DNA from: Allacma fusca | Lineage: Eukaryota; Arthropoda; Collembola; Symphypleona; Sminthuridae | Length of the DNA: 64,000 bases | Assembly: GCA_947179485.1 (NCBI GenBank) | Contig: OX359246.1 | Span: forward strand, 57,639,632 to 57,703,631 | Direction: 5' to 3' | In this document: one piece after another, positions 56,456-64,000 of the stretch | Position numbering within the stretch: position 1 is the stretch's first letter | How the letters are laid out: each line of letters begins with the position of its first letter | Position numbers and translations under genes: made by a program | Notes under the pieces: model-generated | Database searches by the model: none | Told to the model about the DNA's origin: nothing | Seen by the model: the letters and a program-made list of their open reading frames with translations, nothing else

Positions 56456-58974
56456 GTAACTTGGATAACCGAAAACTAAGGTTTCCGTTAGTTCGCCATA
56501 CGTTATTGTAATTTTGTTTCCGTTTTGGCTTTTGTTTTCGTTATTTTAAAATACCGTTATCGGTTAAAACGGTTTTCAAGCAAAATGAATTCGGTTAAAC
56601 GGTTATTAACGGTATTCAGCAAATTTTATTGATCTATTTTTAAAAATTGATTAGACTAATAACTCAAGTATTATTCCAACATTTCAAAAAAACACGGAAC
56701 TTCCTTACATGTACCATTCAAAATCCGTTAGTTCGAAGGAACAAAACGGCTTTCAGTACCTCGTCCATACTGCTTCGTCTTTCAGATAGGACAAATGCTA
56801 AGCCAGAAAACAGGCGTTCAACACTCACTTGAGTCCCAGGAAGGCAAATAATTATTCTAGCTATACAGGGGTGCACAGAGATAATTTACACACTTTTTCT
56901 ATCTAATAATTAAAACTTGAAGTTGCTGGGGATGTTCTTAATATGGCCAATGTTGTTGTCATTCCTATTGACAATGACCTCGGAAAGGGCTCACCAAGAT
57001 CTGTAGACCCGGATGACCATAATTTGGTCAAATCTGAGCCACTACCCCTAAAGCACTTTCCACAGACCATTTTCAATCGTGTCCACCCGCATGACGATCC
57101 AATTTGTTAGGCAACCAAAGCCAAAAAAATCAATGGGCTGTCGTCTGGGTGACTTCATAGGAATATCGCTATTTTAAAATAATTTTACACCTTTGGTAAC
57201 GGTCGACTCGGTAGCATAGCCTGGCATTTTCAGTGCCGTATGTGTCAGGGCGGGGTTATGATATATAAATAAGTTTGAAAAGCCCTCAGGATATAACCTA
57301 AATATATACTCCCTCATGAGTGGCCTTAAAACGTGGCCACTGAAGTAATGAACAACGAGTTATACTTTTGAGGGGACTTTTGTAAGGGGCAGCACTCCTA
57401 TTCCACTGATTACTCCGACCACTATAAACGTTTAACGGAAGTTGTCGGAGCTGACGTACCAACCTTCGGGAATTTTATCCCACTTGGTTACGTACCAAAT
57501 GATTCCCTTTCCTCCAGAATATCTTAGTTAAACAAGTTCTTCTTCGAGTGGCACAACAAATTTTGGTCTGGCTCCTGCCGGGAGGGTACTTCGGAGGGTC
57601 CTACAGTACCTCTTGAGAATGCCCGGGTTGCACGGACTCAATGTGTGTTCCCGATGTTTGCTGCTGGCAAGTTTGTTAATTTGTCAAAATATTTTGCACA
57701 CTACGTTGGGAGATAGTCAAACTCTTCAGGAGATGACCTTTTGGGCCAGTGATATCTCCATGGACACGAAAAATCGGATTTTATTGACGATCGGGAAAGT
57801 TACCTTCCGATGAGGGTATCCATTCTTCGAAGATTGTAGACCCTTAACCTTGGCTTGGCGCCTTCAACCTTTCTAATTGGCAATGTTACATTCTCACTTG
57901 TAACATGTGCCAATTTATCTTGCTTTCTATGCCCGGGTTATTGCCCGGGAGCCGAATCTCCCCGTGGAAAGTCCTAAAACCAGGCCTTCAACTTCCGCAC
58001 TGAACTTCGTAGCTACACTGATTAAGTATGACTTGACCAATACAACATTTTAAAGCCAGAGAACCCCGCTTTAATTTGTAATTGGTCTTAATTAGCCCAC
58101 GTCATCAGTGACGACAGTAAAGTATATCTAAAGGTGTGTAAATTATCTCTGCGCACCCCTGTATATCTCAATGAAGTCGGAGCAATACTGGCCCACTATT
58201 CGAATAGATCATACTTTACGCCTTTTTTATTTTTTTCACACGGAATTTTCTCATACAAGGGTAAACCTTCCAACAATCTTTCTTCGTTCTACTGGAAACA
58301 GAACCCTTGCATGCAGATTCTTTGTTCTTGCCATAATATATTATAAATAATATTAAAAGCATCCGAACATACACCCTGGAAAATATAGATTTTGTCATGA
58401 GAATAATTTGTTTAGTAATTGGTCGTACATTATTCTGAATTTATACGCTTACCCGAACAATCGAATTACCACCTTACTCTAAACCCCGTGATGTTTGATC
58501 ATCGTTTCTGAACTCAAAATGTTGAAAAACTACGCTGACGTTTTGTCCATTTTTGTGGTCAAAAGTATTCAAACCCCTCGGAACATAAGTTGTAAATAAA
58601 GTAGAACCAACAATTATCAACAACTATTAGCAGAAACCGAAATAAGCTTAAATGGGAAAGAATTAGCAAAACCAGATGTATGTTTGTGTGAAACTAACAA
58701 TACACAAGTCGAAATACGTTCACATTGATTGTGAGTTCCATCGACAGTTGGAAGGTGGAGAACTGGTCACATTTACAGTTGAGAAAAAACCTAAAATAAC
58801 CGTATTTTTTCCGTTTTGGTTTCGGTTTTTACTAAAATAAATTTATTGTTTGCTTTAGTTTATCGTATTTTTTTCTTTTTGGTTTTCGTTTGGATTTTAA
58901 AAACCGTTACTGTCATTTTTCAGGTAATAAAGTTATTCTATAACGATATTCCATGACTTTATCCAGGTCTGATG
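56456..58974. mobile_element. Degraded AACCGTTTT-rich element, split by a TA-flanked element
   Basis: The left part (56456-56640) and right part (58790-58935) share TAACCG/GTTTTCGTTT words in inverted layout, and both outer ends resemble TAACTTxxATxACCxGAAAA. The insertion separates GGCGCCCACATCATTC (56436) from ACAATGGTTATTG (58978), which are contiguous in segmental copy 1 (about 21370-21395). Boundaries are approximate and no target duplication was found. Confidence 0.5.
56866..58161. mobile_element. Tc1/mariner-type non-autonomous element (1296 bp, TA target)
   Basis: Left end CAGGGGTGCACAGAGATAAT, continuing TTACACAC, is matched by the inverted right end GTGTGTAAATTATCTCTGCG, continuing CACCCCTG. 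That is about 32 bp of inverted repeat with one mismatch. TA stands on both sides (56864-56865 and 58162-58163). No mariner transposase frame was recognised in the interior. Confidence 0.8.
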
Positions 58975-59735
58975 AATACAATGGTTATTGTAAATTTAGT
59001 CCAATTTCTATACAGTGACAGGGAGATTTTACTAACCCTATTAGATAATATGTAAACATTTGAAGCTAAATGTTGCCCTGCAAATGAAAGGTAATATTTT
59101 GAGCATTTTCATTTCGTAACATAATCGAACTGGAATTGCATGGATCAGTTCTAGTCCAGTGTGAAAGTACAATTAATTATAATTTGTGATTTCTGATCCG
59201 CACACGTGCTGATATGGTAACATTGAGGCCGTGGTAAATTTGGATTTTGAGAAAAGAAAATATTCTTTGAATCAAATATTCACGTTGTTTAAACAAATGT
59301 GGCGTTGAAAAACAGACAATTTAATGTAGCAACCAAGGTGACAAATATTTTCTGAGTAGTTTTTGTGGATTCAATTCAAGTGTAGTAACTTTTAGAAACC
59401 CGGATTTGAAAAGACAGTTTCGTCCGAAATTTAAAAAATGCTAAATCATGGAATCAAGAACATCTATCCCTTGTTTGAAGTATTCAATAATAAAAGGTAT
59501 GATTGATGAAGAATTAACATTGGTGTATCGTGAGACTTACTGAACTGTTTTTTATTAAGAATTGATAGTAGCAGCCATGAGATTGAAAATGTGATTCTTC
59601 CATACAGAAAATTTACAATCCGTAAAAAGTTAACTAGTAATACCCACTTAACTACCCACACGTACCGGCCCACGTGATAATGCACACCTGCCCTTTAATG
59701 TATTACGAGTACGATAGAGTAACATGCATTTAAGT

Positions 59736-61262
59736 TTATTTTATATTCGTGAACTGCAGTGAAAAAAATTGTGGCTTCACAAGAACCCCATTGCGCCCTT
59801 CTAAAGATGGTTCAGTTCCAGAAAACTCTGTATCAAATTGTTGGAAAATGCTGACAGAAAATAAAAACAAATGGTTCCTGGCCAGGCGCTCTCCAATACA
59901 GGACCTTCTTCCTGTGGAAAATGTCGTGACTTGCTTTTCTCGTATTAAATTTCCTCCAGAATAAATAAATCTTTCCGGTCTGAAAACTTCTGGGTCGACC
60001 CAAATATCCTCATCAAAGTTTGCTGCATATAGATTTCCAACAATCAAAGTATCTTTTGGAATAGAATATCCTTTGAACTCCACGTCTTCCGTAGTTCGAT
60101 GAAAAAGTCCTATTGGACCAATGGAGGACATGCGCAATGATTCATTGATGACCGCTTGCACATATGGCATATCGTTCTCGTCACTCAAGGTCGGTTTTCT
60201 GGCTGATCCAATTTTAGCATCGATTTCTGCCTGGAATTTCGTTTTGATTTCAGAAAATTTGGTGAGATACAGAAACAACCACTCCATTGAAATTGATGTC
60301 GAATCATAACCCCCAATAAACGAGTCCAAGGCGGAGCCGAGGAAGTATTCTTCAGCTTCATTTTTGAAAAATATTAATTTTGGATAAGTCTTTCGACATA
60401 AAAATTATTACTTATGATGCAGGGACGGGATATCGGAAACATACGGATTTAAATTCGGATTCGAATACTTTCTAATTTCGATTTCAATTTTAATTACTTA
60501 TTTTAATACTACAAAATTTGAATTCCGATACGGATTCTAATATATTTGAATACTTCCGGAATTTGGATTCCGATTCAAATACTTTTCGGATATTCGTATA
60601 AAAATGGGAATTTATTCAACGGAATAATTTAATCGCAAAAACATAAGCGATACATAACGCATTAAGCGTTTCTAAGCTAAATATATACTTTTCCTTTGCC
60701 AAACGTTCGTTACTTTGTCTTTGGATTTTATAATATTATGTGTGCGGCTTTTAAAAAATGCTTCCTATGAACATTTTCTCGCACGTGGCAGTATAAAACC
60801 CAATGAAATCGACACTTTATTGGAATCGGAATTCATAAAAAAATATTCGAATACCGATTCGAATACTCTTGTTTTTATTCGAATCCGATTTTGGATGCAA
60901 ATACCTTAATGAATTTTTTTCCGATTCCAATATCGATTCGGATACCCGAATTTTGTGAATATATTTCCGATTCTAATTCCGATTTGAATTCGAATTCCCG
61001 TCCCTGTTATGATGTCAAGGTAATAATGTTAACCTCAATTCGTAAATGTTGACTTTGCTTGTCCCTGAGCTGTTTATCAAAGAACAAATCCGTCAGATCT
61101 CGGGGTTGTCCTGGAATCCAGGTCAATTTATGCTGGTTAAATCTTTTGATGAGGTAATTGTTCCCATCATGAATGTCTTTATTTCTTTTTCCAGCGAGAA
61201 AATAGTCCAGCCAACTGTTGAACATGGCTATTGTTTCGAGTTTTGTAGGGAGCTCTTGTGCA
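59736..61262 (-). pseudogene. Truncated cytochrome P450 copy (last two exons only)
   Basis: Exons 61034-61262 and 59736-60355 copy exons 5 and 6 of P450-1. The last exon is intact, with GGYDSTS, ESLR, FRPERF and the haem loop FSTGRRSCIG. Upstream exons 1-4 are absent: homology stops in the intron at about 61362. The donor of the upper exon has changed (GATGGTAAT in copy 1, GAGGTTAAC here), so the first GT is one base earlier. The exon is 229 instead of 230 nt and joins out of frame. The intron is enlarged by hAT-2. A functional product is therefore unlikely, although the high protein similarity of the last exon shows that the copy is not old. Confidence 0.8.
60420..61006. mobile_element. Non-autonomous hAT element hAT-2 (587 bp, TSD TTATGATG)
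   Basis: Ends CAGGGACGGGA and TCCCGTCCCTG (the latter with one extra C) are inverted. TTATGATG flanks both sides (60412-60419 and 61007-61014). The interior is built from ATTCGAATCCGATT words. The empty site is seen in P450-1 (TTATGTTGTCAAGG at about 23996). Confidence 0.92.
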
Positions 61263-61524
61263 CTGAAAGTTCATACAACCTTGTCAAATCAACCCGGTAG
61301 TAAACACATCCGCAATAGAAATATAAAATGCATTATTAATCAATTAAATTATTATTTTGAATTATTATTCATTTCAAATTACAGGATTAATGCGGGGTTA
61401 GGTTTGATTTCAGGTTCAAGTATATGCTGTAGTACGGGATCAGGCTGCAATTGATTTTGGAGTTCAGGTTCAGTGAGGGGTTAGGTTAGAGTTCAAGTAC
61501 AGTTTCACTTTCAAGTTCAAGTAT

Positions 61525-61725
61525 ATGAGACCAAAAACTAATTGTAACCAATATTGGTCAATCTGAGGCCAAAAAACTAATTGTGACCAATATTGGTCAA
61601 TCTGAGGCCAAAAAACTAATTGTGACCAATATTGGTCAATCTGAGGCCAAAAAACTAATTGTGACCAATATTGGTCAATCTGAGGCCAAAAAACTAATTG
61701 TGACCGATATTGGTCCATCTAAGCT
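61525..61725. repeat. 39-bp tandem repeat, about 5 copies
   Basis: The unit starts GAGGCCAAAAAACTAATTGT and continues GACCAATATTGGTCAATCT, which contains the palindrome GACCAATATTGGTC. Since 39 is a multiple of three, repeat peptides appear on both strands; they are not genes. Confidence 0.93.
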
Positions 61726-62409
61726 CAAGAATGTAGCTAGAACCACGTATTATGTATGCATGCCTAATGTGTCATTCATCTAAAATAGCATCGACTTTCG
61801 AAATTGAGAATTTCTTACTTATGAGGGATTTAGCATTGAAAAATTTAGGTTGGACAGGGGGCCCTATATTCACGAATTAGTAATTATACTCCTGCGCGAT
61901 TTCCCGCGCAAACCAGGGCGAGATGGCCAAGACTTTTGGGCTCGCTGGAAAATTGGGCCAGGTAACTAATCCCCTACAAAATTTCTTTCCGATCCCGAGT
62001 GGGCATGTAGCGAGGGTTCCTTGTTAGGCGCGTGACCCCATGTTAATATTTTGACCTCTGCAGGTCACGGAAATTAAATTTTTGGTAAATGTAAAAGCGA
62101 TCTTGTGGGCATGTATACATTCACTAAAATCTAATTAAAACAATGTTCAAAATTACGAGCTCGAAATAATATACTCATGTAAAACGTACAAGTTGACCCC
62201 GACGGTGACTTATACTACTGATGTTAGCTCCTAGAAGGAGTATTGAGATGATACACTGTCATTTGTGCCCAGTTTGGGCACATACACGAAGTTTAAAAAT
62301 TTAACCGTAGTGTTCATATGTTCATGACCCCCTTCGTTTTATTAACATTGGCCAGTTTGTCCACACGTTAGGATGCTATGTACCATTAAAAGCTCAGGAA
62401 GTATAGGGT
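61726..62409. other. No gene recognised
   Basis: Intergenic sequence without clear coding frames or repeats. Confidence 0.35.
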
Positions 62410-63790
62410 TAACATTTCTTTTACTCTGGCCCTAAATATTTTCCCCAGGCCGAGCCAGGGTAGACCACTCCGTAAATCCACCCCTGATTATGGGGTGGAT
62501 TTACATCTATCTATCTATCTACATATATCTCCTATATAGTTTCTATAGTTCTGTGATGGTTGTATACCAAAGATGGGTTTTCAGAAGAATTTGTTGATGG
62601 CCCCTCGCCGTGACGGTGAGAACCTAGTATTGACTTATCATGCATCTAATTGCCATTGAATCGTTGCACCAGTGGTCAGCACGGGTATGGGTAGTACTAG
62701 GGTAAACGGGTACAGGTATTAACGGCCCACAGGGGCACATTTTATTCTTGCACTTGAGATTACTCATCATGCCATACACAATTTTTCTAACTTATGAGGT
62801 TACAACCAAGAAGCTTATACCGGCTCTCGTCGGTTTATAGAGGGTTGGGAATCATATGTACAGGGTTTTGTTCACATTTCTTCCCCTTAAGCACGTAGGC
62901 AAGTAGGAGATTAACGTACGCTTATTAGACTGGAATGTCTAGCGAGCAATGCAGATGGGCAGCTTCTCCTGGTTCCTCTCCGTCTAAAGGATATCCACTG
63001 CTAGTTCCCCTTGTACATCCAGGTCATGGTTCCATTCTTCAGAGTACAAGCCCCTTTCACGCCCTTCTCCTAACCCCACCCAAAGCTATAGTAGAAGATA
63101 GAAAGAGCAGTTGAAATTATTTGAAAGTATCGCTGAAAGACCCTGAAATTTTACAAATACAGTACAGGGTATTTTACATTTGAAATTTCAATAAAACCTA
63201 AACCTTTAAAAGTATTCTTTTCACCAAAATACCGAGACGGATTTTGAGAAGAAATAAATGTAGAAAATTGGGAAATACAATATTTATTTGACCTCCGCTC
63301 CTTCTATGGGATGATGAGACAAATGCTGACTTGCATACTTACAATTAGTTCATTTGAGACAAATTAGAAGACGTGATACTATGCAGCCATTCAATTTGCT
63401 TTAAAGGTCTTTACCTAGTCGTTATACTTTTGAATTTTAATAAACTTCTGTGGGCAATTTTGTGATGGATCTGCAAGTATGTAAATTAATTTGGTTTCTA
63501 AGCGAAAATGTTTCCAGTTTTTTCTGCTCGTCAATGAAAGTATACAATATGAAATACCGCTCTAGCTTGTCAAAATTACACACAAAGGTATCGTACATTT
63601 TTACCCACATGTAGCGTACTATTGAATTTTAAAAAATCTGGAAAAAGTACCCGGGTACGAGTAAGGGTACAATGGGAATACAGGTACATGCTTTCACATT
63701 ACATTGAGGGTACGGGTATGAAAAATTTGTATTCAATTGTGGGTACGGGTGCAGACAGCAGATATATCTAGCTATACCCAAAGATGCACA
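62410..63790. repeat. Repeat mosaic matching 44330-45240, with ATCT microsatellite at about 62505-62520
   Basis: Carries copy 3 of the CCTGGCCCTAAAT repeat (62410-62495), a short (ATCT)n run, the GAATTTGTTGATGGCCCCT block, and after about 1 kb of unassigned DNA the GGGTACGGGT...GCAGACAGCAGATATA block (63645-63775). Confidence 0.6.
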
Positions 63791-63794
63791 TCCT

Positions 63795-64000
63795 CATGAG
63801 GACAGAGTGCAGCACTCGCACTCACCTCGCACTCAGTGTACTCACGAGTTTACTTTGAGGACGAGTGCATGTTAGTACAACCGTGCACTCATAATCATGA
63901 GTGCGAGTACATACCACAGATATGTTTGTTAATGAGTGCGAGGACGAGAACTTAAAAATATACTCATTTTAAAAAATGCGATACTCTACACTCTAGTATA
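63795..64000. repeat. hAT-5-like CACTCGCACTC-rich sequence, cut by window end
   Basis: Words CACTCGCACTCACCTCGCAC and GAGTGCGAGT resemble the subterminal parts of hAT-5 (46002-46884). The right end lies outside the window, so neither boundaries nor target duplication can be given. Confidence 0.6.

Larger units (their letters stand above)
58975..61362. repeat. Segmental duplication, copy 2 (3' part of P450)
   Basis: Partner of 21375-24350. It lacks the 22045-23225 insertion but has its own hAT-2 in the P450 intron. Its left continuation (56436-56455) is displaced by the element at 56456-58974. Confidence 0.8.

Noticed and set aside
57613-57813. 66-codon frame inside the TA-flanked element
   Set aside because: Does not resemble a mariner transposase (no DDE/D spacing), and no longer frame joins it.
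56456-58974. Exact hAT assignment of the AACCG-rich element
   Set aside because: Ends match only loosely and no 8-bp duplication was found, so it is left as an unclassified DNA element.
61470-61783. Repeat peptides such as DQYWSQLVFWPQI
   Set aside because: They come from the 39-bp tandem repeat; no gene structure.

Overview
The window is eukaryotic nuclear DNA, AT-rich, intron-bearing and full of repeats. The genes are of arthropod type: family-1 glycosidases with secretion signals, a CYP2-like P450, a UDP-glycosyltransferase remnant, an ionotropic-receptor-like protein and a TMEM53/DUF829 hydrolase. A springtail (Collembola) or similar basal hexapod would fit, but that is inference from gene style and not proof. 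No rRNA, tRNA or CRISPR array was recognised.

Layout. 1-5.3 kb: an ionotropic-receptor-like gene on the minus strand (959-3307) and a 41-bp minisatellite of about 19 copies (4079-4861). 5.3-19 kb: a glycoside hydrolase family 1 (GH1) cluster on the minus strand. An intact gene GH1-A (11667-13791) is followed by a LINE (7663-11374) and then by a second copy of GH1-A without its signal-peptide exon end (5638-7662). The LINE sits exactly between two apparently identical 2317-bp direct repeats (5346-7662 and 11375-13691), the layout of a giant target-site duplication. A diverged paralogue GH1-B lies at 16883-18993. Both GH1 types have Gln where the catalytic acid/base Glu should be, as plant myrosinases do.

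21-27 kb: a P450 gene (23320-25020, first exon not found) inside a segment that was copied to 58.9-61.4 kb, where only the last two P450 exons remain, with a shifted splice donor. 27.5-39.7 kb: a 164-bp satellite with a four-monomer (656-bp) higher-order repeat. It runs directly into the ATG of a 13-exon, 1266-residue gene combining a PHD finger, a MULE-like DDE transposase core and a C-terminal ubiquitin-specific-protease-like cysteine protease. A small basic CxxC protein gene follows at 38929-39633. This is the most unusual system in the window.

40-64 kb: mostly transposon and repeat mosaic, with a broken UDP-glycosyltransferase (47165-47735) and an intact TMEM53-like alpha/beta-hydrolase gene (53456-55033). 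Seven short non-autonomous hAT elements across the window have clear 8-bp target-site duplications: 22355-23183, 27712-29619, 28115-28785, 46002-46884, 49951-51432, 51813-52498 and 60420-61006. Several are nested, which gives a relative order of events.

Gene models were made by hand from splice consensus and reading-phase arithmetic. For GH1-A, GH1-B, the transposase and the TMEM53-like gene the exon lengths add up to whole codons. I could not run alignments or database searches.
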